This document shows positions 24,231 through 35,725 of a stretch of 38,482 nucleotides of DNA, one piece after another. The stretch comes from Smittium mucronatum (lineage: Eukaryota > Kickxellomycota > Harpellomycetes > Harpellales > Legeriomycetaceae): positions 1 through 38,482 of the forward strand of contig LSSL01004468.1 in NCBI GenBank assembly GCA_001953115.1. The letters run 5' to 3'. Each line of letters opens with the position of its first letter. Position 1 is the first letter of the stretch. A program made the position numbers and the translations under genes. The notes below the pieces were generated by a model. The model searched no databases, was not told the DNA's origin, and saw only the letters and a list, made by a program, of their open reading frames with translations.

Positions 24231-24703
24231 TGTAATTTACCACCACGGTATTAAATACCCCCTCTTAATCACATATTGATTATTGGCTGAATTAACTTGT
24301 TTAATATTTAATATATTTTTACTAGTTGATTTTTTACCCATTCAAATTGTAAATATTTTTAGGATTAGCATGTAAAAATTATTTCATGTTTATCATTAAA
24401 ATAGCGTGAGACTTATACTTATTTAGAGAGAATCATTGCTATTTAAATTTAATTCAATTTTTATGCTATTTTCATAAAAATTCAAAATAAAATATAGCAT
24501 AGTCGGTGAGAATCAATACAGAAAACTTGGATTCTAGTTTAAAGATTCAAAAAAAAAATACAGATAACCAGTCTGAATTCATTTAATTTTTAAAAGCCAT
24601 GGAAATCGAATTTTTTTGGGCTTAAATAGTATAATAGCTACTCCTATTATAGAAAAGGTAAAAAAGATTATTTTAATTTTAATTTTTAGATTAGGTTTTA
24701 TAA
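24231..24703 (+). repeat. Left terminal inverted repeat of the Ginger-like element
   Basis: Its reverse complement closely matches 26711-27182 over about 470 bases. There is one C/G difference near the outer edge (CCACGG versus CCACCG) and a GG/AA difference near the inner edge (GATTAGG versus GATTAAA). Homology ends at TTTTATAA. Confidence 0.92.
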
Positions 24704-25202
24704 TAAAAATTTTAAAATAAACTATTCAGCAAGTTCAATAGCTTTTTTTTGAAAACTATGTCCAAATACACAAAGGAGATTAATTATATATATCATCAAT
24801 TTTTATTAAGTTAAAATAAACTACTTTAAAGGAAACTGGCACCAGCTTGTATAATTTTTGTACTTAAATTTAAGATGTGTAATTTGAAAAAAAATAATAA
24901 ATGTAAAATTCTAGAAAAAATCAAAGTTTTAAAGAAAAAAACTAGCAAAAAAATACTAATCGAATTAAAATTTTTATTTTTAATGGAGAAAATTATGGTG
25001 CTATTATTTACTGGATTAATATTAGTACATATGTGCTCAAAATCTGGATGACAAAATATTGAACACCTTATGTTTGATTTCTTATATTTGTAATTTCCAG
25101 AAATTCAACCAGATTTGCAGCTACATTTTACTTCAATTATATTTTGCCAGCTTAAATATTTTTGGAATGCATCAGTAAGAAAAATTTAAGCATCTGATAG
25201 CA
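24704..25202. other. Internal A+T-rich DNA of the transposon, left side
   Basis: This lies between the left inverted repeat and the end of the integrase relic. No further gene is visible; it is the 3' flank of the minus-strand gene. Confidence 0.6.
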
Positions 25203-26637
25203 TTATATTTTTTCAAACCCAAGAGCATACAGATGCATTTTGTGTATTTTTTTGTTGAACGTGCCATATTCAGTTCCAATATTAAACATATCGTTTTATA
25301 ATTCTATAACAACTCCAAATAGACACATATCTGATAATCTTCCTCTATCATCTCTGGTAATTTTTATTTTTATTTTGTCTCCCAGTACCATATTAATCAA
25401 AGATCCATTTAATTCAATCTTCCGATCCCTTGAATGTTTCCTGTTTTCTTGTGATTTTTTTAAGATCAATTTCGATCCGATTACTTTGACTTATGTTTGA
25501 AAAAACCCGATTTTTCCTTGAGTGGATACTGAAAATTCATCTATTCCATTTTCTATTAAATCAAAATTTGGATTTATTTCTTAGCGCTAAATATTATTTT
25601 TATTTTTTGGAGTCTTAATTCATCATTTTCTATTTTATTTGAGGTATTAATAATACTCTATTCATTATGCTGACCATTAAATTCACTGCTCACTAAAAAT
25701 CCAATGTTTTTACATTCTGATTATTGATAAAAAGCTTTTTTTTTGGCGCCATACCCATAATTCTACGCTTGGATAGATTCATTATAAACGTGAGTATAAC
25801 AAAAGCAAAAAAAACAAGACATAGTTCTTAATTAAATAAATATATAAATATTACCTTGAATATTATGAGGTTTATGTTACATTCATAAGACCTTTCAATC
25901 TTTGATATATAGTTATGTGGGTCTGTTCAATAATGATGTCGGGCTGTGGATTTCTTTTTCTTATAGAATTTGGTTGTTTTCTGGTAAATTCTTTTACAAA
26001 AGAAAGGAATTCTAAGTTATCAAACCCACTTCCATTATCGAAATAGGATTCACCAAGAACTATTGAAAAAGAGTAAATGATATATTTTAAATTAAGTAAA
26101 ACCCAATCTGCTTTTTTTGACTCCAAAATAGTAGTCCAATTAGAATGTATAAATTGGTCTATTGCCCAAAAAAGTCACTTCTATTTTCCATCTGGACGGT
26201 TCCTCATATCCACCATATATAATTCAATCTTTGAGGGTGACTTTTCCGCCAAAATAGGATTTAAAAACGCATTCTCTCTGAAAATGATATTTTTTCAAAC
26301 ATTGGGCAAATTTTTATAAAACATCGAACTTGTTCTTGCTTTTACACTTTGGTATGTTTTTTTAATTGCTTCCCAAATTTTATTAATAACTGTATGTCCT
26401 GATCCTGAGTAAATACTACTTAGATAGTGTATTTGTTTTCTTTTGGAACGGATTTCATCAAGGAATGCTTGTTTTTGTAAAATAGGGAACCTTCTTCAGC
26501 AAAAATAAACTTATCCCTTATTTATTTTTTTTATTTAAAAAAGTCGTCTTTTAATCCTTTAATAGTTTTTTTTTTTGTGAAAATTATCATGTGATACAAC
26601 CTTTTCATTTTCGAATATACTTGTGGTAGCTTCTCAT
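25203..26637 (-). pseudogene. Integrase-type transposase (rve DDE core), disrupted
   Basis: The likely start is ATG at 26635-26637 and the end is TAA at 25203-25205, about 478 codons, a normal size for the family. From N to C, a zinc-finger-like region is first, with QIHYLSSIYSGSGH and KIWEAIKKTYQSV at about 26340-26430. The first catalytic aspartate is in VDMRNRPDG (D at 26208-26210). The second is in YFDNGSGFDN (26037-26039) and the glutamate is in IIEQTH (25926-25928), giving about 56 and 36 intervening residues as in integrases. A C-terminal piece follows with VLGDKIKIKITRDDRGRLSD (25361-25420 region) and NIGTEYGTF. In-frame stops lie at 26295, 26175 and 26181 (lowest base of each codon), with further stops and frame changes upstream of 26460 and downstream of 25872. 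The order and residues resemble KRBA2/Ginger integrases. Its reading frames on the opposite strand are shadows. Confidence 0.8.
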
Positions 26638-26710
26638 TTTAATTTAATTCTTTTCTTATAAAATTTAATTTTATTAATGGAATACTAATGAATAATAAAA
26701 TATATCTGTT

Positions 26711-27182
26711 TATAAAATTTAATCTAAAAATTAAAATTAAAATAATCTTTTTTACCTTTTCTATAATAGGAGTAGCTATTATACTATTTAAGCCCAAAAA
26801 AATTCGATTTCCATGGCTTTTAAAAATTAAATGAATTCAGACTGGTTATCTGTATTTTTTTTTTGAATCTTTAAACTAGAATCCAAGTTTTCTGTATTGA
26901 TTCTCACCGACTATGCTATATTTTATTTTGAATTTTTATGAAAATAGCATAAAAATTGAATTAAATTTAAATAGCAATGATTCTCTCTAAATAAGTATAA
27001 GTCTCACGCTATTTTAATGATAAACATGAAATAATTTTTACATGCTAATCCTAAAAATATTTACAATTTGAATGGGTAAAAAATCAACTAGTAAAAATAT
27101 ATTAAATATTAAACAAGTTAATTCAGCCAATAATCAATATGTGATTAAGAGGGGGTATTTAATACGGTGGTGGTAAATTCCA
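26711..27182 (-). repeat. Right terminal inverted repeat of the Ginger-like element
   Basis: This is the inverted partner of 24231-24703. It ends outward in GGTGGTAAATTCCA, followed eight bases later by an ATT microsatellite. Confidence 0.92.
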
Positions 27183-27189
27183 TGCAAAA

Positions 27190-27213
27190 TATTATTATTA
27201 TTATTATTATTAG
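27190..27213. repeat. Trinucleotide microsatellite (ATT)8
   Basis: About eight ATT copies sit directly outside the right transposon end. The element may have inserted next to an existing array, or the array may have grown at the junction. Confidence 0.9.
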
Positions 27214-30200
27214 CAAAAAAGTCATTCAAATAATATTTTAATGATTTAAATTTCATAACAATTTTTTAATAAATTTAAAAGCTGAAAATATTTACTTTAA
27301 AATATTAAACATCCCCCCCCCCAAAAAAAGGCATAAAAAAAACTTTTAGAGTAATTAACACAAAACATGACACATTTATTTAGTAAAACTAAAACAATAA
27401 CACTATCGACTTTTAATGCTAAATTTTAATAAAGTTTTTTTTAAAAAGAAGCATAAAAGCAATTAAAAGCAATAAAAGATGCTATGTTTTTGGTGCAGAT
27501 TAGCTAAAAAGTAATAGAATGAAACGAGAATTTATAGAAAAATATTTTCTGATTTTTTCTTGTTTAATTAAGCCAATTTTAATAAAACAGGTTTTTTTTG
27601 GTATTTTTAATAGAATTTTCTTTTCATAGCTGATTATGAACTCTATGGATTCAACAATTAATTTTTATGCTGAAAAATCCACTATAAATTTTATAATTAT
27701 TAAAAAACTGAGAAACTTTAACTAAATTTTTTTAAAAAAATAAATATTTATTTCTGTTAGATTTGGGTAATTAGACTATATTTTAAAATAAAAATTAATT
27801 CATGAATATTTTTGGAAAATAAAATGGCACTAAATATACTCAAAAATATACAACATTTTTAAATTTAAATTAAATATTAAAAATAAAAAGTCGTTTAACC
27901 AGTTTATACAATAAATAAATTCCAGTAAAACAAATATTTTGAAAAAAATCTGGTATTCAGATCAAAATCAATAGAAAATAGAATTTTGTTCAAAATATAA
28001 ATTTGAGTTCAGTTTCATAGTAAAGAACATAAAAATACGATTTTAGAAGAAAATTGATTATTTTGGAACTAAATTTTTATTATTTAATTTTAATTTTACA
28101 GAATATTTATTATTTTTTTAAAAAAAATTCAATAAAAGCATAATAAACGAAATTTTTCTCCAAAAAGTGTACTTATTTAAATAAAAAAAATTTTAAATTC
28201 CAAAAATATATACATTCTGATTTTAACTATTTTAACCTTTTTTGATATTAATATATATATTACTTTTTCATAATTTTATTCCTTCAATAAAATTCGATTT
28301 TTAGCCGCTGTTATGCTGTAGTGCTAAAAAAAGAGACTTTTGAATCTTTAGATAATCAAAGATGATAAAGTCATTATCATCATTTATAAAATGGATACAT
28401 ACTGTTATAAATTTTTATGATAATTCGACGTATTATTCTATTCCAAAATATTTTAATTTTAAAATGGTTTTTCATTAATAATTTTTTTTAAAAAAATTAA
28501 AATACCTAAAAAAATAATATAATATGTACATAATCGGTTGCCATGAATCGAAATATGATACTTTAGGAATTTTGTTATTTTTTCTTCACTTAATAACAAT
28601 TTATATATAAAATTGAAGTCATTTATTAATAATTACTTGATAAAAAAAATAATCATCTCAATAATTTCTAGTATTGTGTATTAATTCATCTCATTTTATT
28701 GACATATAGTATAAAATATATTAATAAGGGTTGTGTTTTTAGTCGTGATTCATTATTTTCTTACGAAAGAAATTAAAATTTATGTAGTGCTTCCTGTTGA
28801 ACAATTTTAAATCGTAACATTACTTGGTTAAAAAAATATTCAAATATTCCTAAAAATTAAGCTTAAATTACTTAAATTTTCTTATTTAATTTTTCGAATA
28901 AATATTGAAATAAATTTTAATTATTTCGAAGTTCGTTTCAATTTCAACTTATAACATTATGAATTAAAATTGGTTTATTTTAGAGGTTATAGAAAAAATA
29001 TGCGTGCTTCTGAAAATGATGAATTAAATATGTTGATATTTAATTTAATTTTCCAAATTTATTAATATTTTTCTGAAATAAAATTCGGTCTGGTTAATGA
29101 GTAATTTTAGAAAATCATAAGTTGATATTTTTTTATTGATTTCTTCTCTATAAATTATAATGTGAGATAAAATTCTTTTATGAAATTCTATTTATGGTTT
29201 AATTTACTAAATCTGTATTTTTTAAACAAGAAATTAATTTATGTGTTAGATAATTTATGTAATAATTAAAATACAACTTTAATAGGAAAAATACACTTTT
29301 AATTTTTTTATATATATCATTAATTTTGAGACAAATTAACGAATAAGATTTGGCTAGAGTGTTTATGAAATTATTAATTTTAAGAAAAGAGAGAGTATTC
29401 ATTGAAAAAGAATCCTGATTTTTATGTATATTCTGTAAATTGATCAAATATGATACCATAGTGCAGTAATTTTAAAAAAAATTCAAAAAAGGTTTGATAA
29501 TAAAGAAAATGCAATACATATAAGATTAGAAAATAGGGTATATTAAATAATAGATAGTACTTTTTTTTAGTAATAATAAAAAATAGAGTTGGTTATTCAA
29601 AGAGATTCTGAATCTCAAAAAATCTATTCAGTTTAAAAACAGTCGATGGTTTTTCAATAAACTGCCATATCTTGAGATAACTTAATCTTATTAACAAATA
29701 ATTGAAAATATAGCTGATTATTATATAAAAAATGAAAATTAAAAAGATTATAGTTCGCAAAATATTTTTTAAAAATTATTTTATCGTCAAAATAATAAAA
29801 AAAATTTCCAAAAATGATTTAAAATAATAATCTCAAAATGGTAAATAAAAGTTCTTATTTTGATATTTAAATGAAAACCCCCATATTTTGGATTAAATAA
29901 TATAGATTATTAAATCTAATTCACAAAAAAACCTATTTAATAAAAAATAATAAATCTACCCTGAATTAAATTATACTGAAAACTGGTTTATATATCTTTA
30001 TATGAATCTAAATAATAATAATTTCCATTTAATTTCATTAAAAAAAATTATGTGAATTAATTTTTTTTAGAAATATTAAATTCAAAAACACTCGAGCCAA
30101 CTCTTATTCATTATTTTATCTCACAATTATCGTTATAACAAAAACATAAAGTTTTTACTATTAATAATACAGGCATATTTTGAAGTATTATATAATTTTT

Positions 30201-31616
30201 CTCGCTATTGGATTAATTTTTAGCTTTTAAAATATCTTATATGTAAAAACAAACTTATTTAATAATCATAAATCCTGTTTCATCAAGGTCAATTACATAA
30301 TTTTATGCCATAAAATAAAAATCAATAAAATTAACCACGCTGAATTATTCCCTAAAATTAAAATAAACTAACAAAATTTTATTTAGTATAATTATTAATA
30401 AAACTAGAAAATTACATTATAAACCACATAGTTTTTAATTTTTTTAAAACCCACCCATTTTTGTAATTATTTAATAAAAAAATTATATAATTATTAGAAA
30501 GAACCTTTATTTTATTTTCGATTTTTTTAAAATATTTTTTTAGATATCCTAAAATATACATATAAATAAAACAGCCCTTATCTAAAATTAAAATTAATTT
30601 TCATAATATATAGTTTATAAATCAATCTATTTTCAAATTAAGCTCAATATTATTCCTTTTTTTTGCAGTTATTAAAATAAGTTGAATGAATATCGTACAA
30701 GCAACAAAGAAGGAATTTTACAAATTAATATAATTTTATTAAAAATTTAAAATTTAAGTATAAGTTTAATTATAAAATTTTAATTGAATTATAAATAAAC
30801 GAATATGAATTTGAAAAATCAAATCTTTTTTTCTAAAATGAATTTATGAAGCTAGATAATTAAAAATTTTTGGGATTAAAAATAAAAAAGGGGGATTAAT
30901 TTCAAGGATAAATTTAAACTTGAAGTATTAAACTTAAGGTATAAAATAATTGTTTTATAAATAATTTTTTATTTCCAAAATTAAATCTCAATAATAAAAT
31001 AAATTATAAATATAAAAATAACCATTTTTAAAATTTTAGTGTTATGAGGTTAAATTTTAAAAAAAATTAAACTTTTTTAAAAAAAATTCTTGATATTCTG
31101 AAAAATACCTTTCACAAATAAATATAATTAAGATATTTTTTTGTCACAAAAAAACGAAATTATTTTAATAAAATAAATTAATAATAGAAATTTCAAAATT
31201 GTCAAATTACACAAAAATAAATTTCTGTGAAGACGGTGTCTTTTCTCGAAATTTTTATCATTGTCAGAAATTTTTTTTCATTTTTTTTAAACAAATAAAA
31301 ATGAAAATAAATATAAACACACATTTATATATGTGTCATTATTTTTCTTACAAGACACTTTTTTCTTCAGATCTTTAATGGCTGAAATGCCAATAATTAT
31401 GATTGGCTTCTCTTTTTTCTAAATTTGAATTCTATTAGTAATGCTATAAAATAGGAGTCTGTTAATGAAATCCTGCTAATAATTATTAATGAATTATCAA
31501 TTACAGAGATATTATAACCAGAAAAATGAAATAAAAAATATCTTTGTGCTCAAATAGCTTAAAAAGTAATGCATAAAATAACACCGAAGTTGTACTTATG
31601 TGTATATCAGATTTTA
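27214..31616. other. Gene-free, extremely A+T-rich stretch with one C10 tract
   Basis: There is a run of ten C at 27313-27322. From roughly 28.9 to 31.2 kb the DNA is almost free of G and C. An 86-codon minus-strand frame at 29199-29459 starts with ATG but has no recognisable features and is about the length expected by chance. I call no gene. Confidence 0.6.
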
Positions 31617-31757
31617 CTGTGCCAATAAAAAATGTCCCTGGCGAGAATAGTGAAATTTAAAAACGATGTCTCTCACGCCTTGGGTGTTTTTCTTATGAAA
31701 ATCTAACAAGCGCTCCTTATATGCAAAAGTTAGCACATAAAAAATAAAAAATAAACC
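31617..31757 (-). other. Unidentified protein-like open frame in a G+C-richer patch
   Basis: Forty-seven minus-strand codons are open and read, in part, AYKERLLDFHKKNTQGVRDI and KFHYSRQGHFLLAQ. The same frame continues for about 45 codons beyond the stop with one further stop. Charged residues are well mixed, unlike chance A+T-rich frames. I do not recognise a family and there is no start codon, so this is at most a fragment of a dead gene. Confidence 0.2.
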
Positions 31758-32479
31758 TTATGATGATTCGACATAAAAAATTATTATTCTCCACAAATTG
31801 AGTCCATTTAAAAAAACTTATATTTGTCAATAGCCAACTCTTTTGAATTTTAATATCACATTATATACAGATGTTACAAACATCTAATAAAGATTTTATT
31901 TCGATTTTTTAAATTTAATAATTTCTTGTTAAAACCTATAAAAACTATCAACTTTTTAACGGTATTTAGATTAATTTTTTCCACTATTTATAGTAAATAA
32001 CAACTTTCAATTGGGGGGGGGGTATATAAAATGCATTTTTTTAAAAGACTTGCATTTATGATCTGTCAAATAAAGACTTTAAATGAATAAAAAAACAAAA
32101 TAAAAAAATACCCAATTAATTTGAAGAGTTAGTGCTTATTTAAAATGACCTTTTCAGAATAAAATAACAATTTAAGACCATATTTTAGTAAATTATCACT
32201 TATAATTCAATTTTGAAAAAAACTAACTAATGATGGTTTTTTTAATAGAAAATTTCCATGGTAAATTGACCAGAATTTGATTAGTTTTGAGGGTAATATC
32301 TTTACTGATGAAGGATTGATAATAAAAATGAAAAATTTTTGAGTGATTTCCTACAATGAAATGGCGGAAATACCTTTTTTTTAACTCATAAATAACTTTT
32401 TCGATCATTTTTTCATAAAATATCTAACTTTTAGCAACTGTACGTGATTTCAATCATAAATTTTAAAAAAAATTGATTG
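31758..32479. other. Gene-free stretch with a G10 tract
   Basis: A run of ten G lies at 32013-32022, followed by TATATAAAATG. The 61-codon minus-strand frame at 32223-32408 has no recognisable features. I see no gene. Confidence 0.55.
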
Positions 32480-32800
32480 GACCTTAACTCAACTCCGATC
32501 CCGAGCCCGAATCGGCACAACGATCAACCAAAATACGTTTACCACACTCATCATAATAGTAAACTCAATAAGACATCTATCATCAATCCGATTTCTATCT
32601 TTAATGCTATCTCCAATATTAATTCAATATCCAGGGCCATTAAAATCGCCGAATCAATAAAATCCCCAAAATTGATGCTATATCTATATTTGATCAGATC
32701 TTCAAACTGAATTAGATGACCAAAAACAACAAAAATGCAAACTCCAATAAAAATAACAACACCACTATCAACGAAAATCAGAACAAATAAAACTCTATTT
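32480..32800. repeat. G+C-enriched low-complexity island
   Basis: This patch is visibly richer in C (plus strand) than its flanks. It is built of loosely repeated 6- to 12-base pieces, such as ATTGGAGATAGC, ATTAAAGATAGA and AATCGGATTGAT on the minus strand. A 77-codon plus frame (32477-32710) and about 80 open minus-strand codons without an ATG both cross it, as expected where short-period repeats avoid stops. The minus-strand product is rich in I, L, D, E and V. It may be a decayed minisatellite or a low-complexity coding scrap; I cannot decide. Confidence 0.35.
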
Positions 32801-33430
32801 CATTTTTTTATACCAAAAAATAATAATTAAATCTTATAACTAGGGGGTTTAAATTACCTTTACCATAAAAAATCAAGATTGAAACTCACAATATCTTTAT
32901 ATATTTATTTTAATTGTAATTTTTAACTATATTTATATTCATTTATATTAACTTATTAACATAATAAAAAAATTTTTTTTTTGTGTGGTCACTAATTTTG
33001 TAATTTCTGAGCAGGGTAAAAAACAGCTTCATCGCATAATGTTCAATCTAAGTTATTATACGCTTTTTTTTCTAACTTATAGGTTTAGAAACGATTTTTA
33101 TCTATTCAAATATGTTTTTATAACTAAATACCAAAATTTTTAAAATAAATACTTATTAGAAATGTTAAGATACAATCTATAATTGAATTTTGGAACATAC
33201 AATGTGTTCAATGGTTAGTTTGAATCTCAAGATATGCTAAAAAATCCTTCTCAATGTTTCTTATATTAGAATACATAAGAATTTTTCTTTTAAACTTTTA
33301 AACTTTTCAATTTTTTTTTTATTACTTAATTTCATAAAACGTAACCATATCTTTTAAATAAAATATTGACTCAATAAAATATTTCTAGATTCTAAAAATA
33401 ACAAAAAAAGATTTAAATGGCAAAATTAAA
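32801..33430. other. Gene-free A+T-rich stretch
   Basis: I see nothing here. Confidence 0.65.
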
Positions 33431-34020
33431 GTGTGGGAAGGGTAGTAAGGCCCCAAAAATATTTTTTAACTACCCCTATATCTTCATTAATTCCAAAAAA
33501 TTTAACTATTTTGAATTTTCAAATTCAAAAAATATTATTTAAATCACTCAAATTATCGAAATAGTAATTTTTATTTATTTAATTTATAAATTTTAAAAAA
33601 GTTAAACCAAAATTTAGAAGTTAAAAAAATAAAAAACATGTGTGACTGAAAGTCTGATATTTTAAGATGCAGTGAATTCCAAATCAAGATTAATCTACAG
33701 TTCAAAGCACACTTATCAAAACCCAATTTATAAATAATAAGATAAAAAATTCCACAAATAAATTTATTTTACCTGATGATAATATTTAATTTTCAATAAA
33801 TTTATGTTCGTTGTCTTCTTAACTCGATCGACAATTTCTTATCAAGTTAATTCTCCTATTTTGTATCTGCTTGGATTTTTTGCCAATTATTATTTATATT
33901 TCAAATATAGAACAGTAATACTGATCCATTAGTACTTTTTAACTCGATTGTTGTGTTTTACACCACTTTAGATTTTATTTCTGTGTATTTTTGTAGATCA
34001 ATGTTACTTTGTAGACCCCA
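33431..34020 (+). repeat. Dispersed repeat, copy B, downstream of the transposase relic
   Basis: It shares ordered landmarks with 4982-5640: GTGTGGGAAGGGTAGTAAGG at the left edge, TATATCTTCATTAATT, GAATTCCAAATCAAGATTA, TTTTACCTGATGA and TGTAGACC. It lies just past the 3' end of the minus-strand pseudogene at 34050-35582, so it is probably that element's terminal non-coding part. The limits are approximate. Confidence 0.5.
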
Positions 34021-34049
34021 TAAATTTATTTGAAAAGATTCCAAATGAC

Positions 34050-35582
34050 ATATAGGATTTGAAATTTTCAAAAAGTACTCTTCAAAACAGATCTTTGGAT
34101 ATTGCAGGGATATATAACAAAATAAATATTTGTATCTTTTTGTTTATTACAAAAAAATTTTACCGAAATTTTTTCAAACCCTTCTTTGATGTCTCAAACT
34201 TATTTATTTTTATTTTTGAGGTTAATCTGTCTAGTCATCTGGAAGCACCCCTATATTTTTAAAATATAAATTAGTAATGAATTATAAAATTAAATAAAAA
34301 AATACCAAAATGACTGTCAAAAATTCTTTTTCCGTGATAATCAGTGAAATAATTCATTGTAATATTCTTTTTAAATTCACTATTAATTTCAAAAAATATG
34401 TAAGATAAAATTTCAAAAGGACGGAGGTGAGGTCCTAAGTCGGTCCAAATATTAGTTTTTTCGAAAGTTATATAGAAATCGTTTTTTAGTAGATTTTTTA
34501 GAAAATCGTAGCTATATTTTGAATCATGGCTAAGTATTTTTGAAAGATAGATATCATATCTGTATGATATTGATCCATCTAATCCTAGATATATCTTGGT
34601 AATTCCAAGATTATATATTTGAGATTTAGTATAAAATGAAGTGCTGGTTTCGATAATACCACCACCAACTCTAAATTTTCCCTTAAATTCCGAAATTAAA
34701 ATACAATCTTTTACAGATAAAGTTACTATGCTTTTTTTATAAAAGCTCAGCTGTAAATTTTTAATAAATTCATGGTATTTGTACACCAAAACCTCGTTTT
34801 GAAAAAGGATATATTTATCCGGACCTTCAATAATAATCAAATTTTCTAAATTCTTGATGTTTTTTTCCCCTTTAAGGAAAATAGGATAATTTCAGTCCTT
34901 TTTTTTGATTTTTTAAAGTTATTGGTGCATATTTTATAAATAATATTCAGGTTTAATTTTATACTAGGATTTTCCGAAATAATCAAACTATAAACTTCAA
35001 TTTTTGGTACTTCTAAATAATTCACTCGGACAGCGGCAGATATCTGTTCACTATTTTTTACTATACATATCTTTGAACTCATTCTGAAGTTATCGATTAA
35101 GCTTTTTTCAACTATCTCAATTTTTTATCTGTAATTGAAGGATTTTTTGGTTTTTCTGTCAAATAATTCACTTTCAAACTGAAAATTTCTTGCCCAACCC
35201 TTTCAGTAGTCTTTTTGTAAACAATATTAGAAAATTCAAACCCAAAGCTTCTAAGCCCTTTCCTTCTATATATTGAAGCTACTAATGCTAGGACCTTTGG
35301 TTTGTTTTTGCTAAAATATGACAAATTTTTGTGGATTTTTATACATTTTTTAGTATTTTGATTTCTCTAAAATCTTTTGTTATTTTAAACAAAGCATATT
35401 TACCCAATCTAGATCTGTTAAAAAAATAATTAAATGGATCTGTAGAGTTTCCTTTTGAAATAGAGCATGCTGCTTCATCAATTTTCTTAAACGCTTTGCT
35501 TATTAAAAGGAGAAATACTTTCAAACTCTGCTGAATCGGGATTTATTATTGGAGAAATTGAGTTGAAGATAGTGTTTTCCAT
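34050..35582 (-). pseudogene. Transposase-like gene of an unclassified DDE-type family, frameshifted
   Basis: The start is ATG at 35580-35582 in an AAAAATGG context. Coding potential then runs toward lower coordinates through five frames in succession: 35582 to about 35520, 35524-35339, 35330-35112, 35082-34846, and 34845-34271. That means at least four frame changes. The last piece (189 codons) is well conserved in style: FRVGGGIIETSTSFYT, LSHDSKYSYDFL, then IWTDLGPHLRPFEI (D134 of that piece), then MNYFTDYHGKRIFDSHFG (H169, D175). An acidic TD.GPH..R motif followed about 35 residues later by F...HGK...D..FG is, to my recollection, shared by a group of uncharacterised transposon proteins in microsporidia and other eukaryotes. 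The N-terminal part has KVLALVASIYRRKG, possibly DNA-binding. Weak coding traces continue to about 34050 (KICFEEYFLKIS). This is an inactive element, and I cannot name the family. Confidence 0.65.
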
Positions 35583-35725
35583 TTTTAATTAAATCCTCAG
35601 TGTTCAAATACTTAAAAAGACTAAGAAATAATTAATTATTTGAGATTTTTTTAAAGAGTTCAGCGATTTTTCGTTCTCCTCATTCTAAATTGAATGCCCC
35701 AAAAATTCAAATAAAATCAAATTTT

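Larger units (their letters stand above)
24231..27182 (-). mobile_element. Ginger-like DNA transposon with long terminal inverted repeats, inactive
   Basis: The element spans about 2.95 kb. Terminal inverted repeats of about 472 bp (24231-24703 and 26711-27182) flank a minus-strand pseudogene for an integrase-type DDE recombinase (25203-26637). Ginger elements are cut-and-paste transposons whose transposase is related to LTR-retrotransposon integrases and whose ends start with TGT. Here the left end reads TGTAATTTACC and the right end, inverted, reads TGGAATTTACC. There is no reverse transcriptase, gag or long terminal direct repeat, which argues against a retroelement. A clean 4-bp target duplication is not visible, so the exact outermost bases are uncertain. 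The two ends are still very similar while the gene is broken, suggesting moderately recent activity. Confidence 0.75.

Noticed and set aside
25240..25500. Plus-strand 86-codon open frame
   Set aside because: It is the antisense shadow of the C-terminal part of the minus-strand integrase relic.
26077..26319. Plus-strand 80-codon open frame
   Set aside because: It lies opposite the integrase core with its first aspartate, and is a shadow of that gene.
28360..28400. INDDNDFIIF on the minus strand as a reverse transcriptase active-site motif
   Set aside because: Only a few residues match, flanking RT blocks are absent, and the frame breaks at once.
29199..29459. 86-codon minus-strand frame starting with ATG as a real gene
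   Set aside because: One or two frames of this length are expected by chance at this A+T content in 38 kb, and no motif or composition signal supports it.
34059..34262. Plus-strand 67-codon frame
   Set aside because: It lies opposite the decayed C-terminal end of the minus-strand transposase-like gene and has no features of its own.
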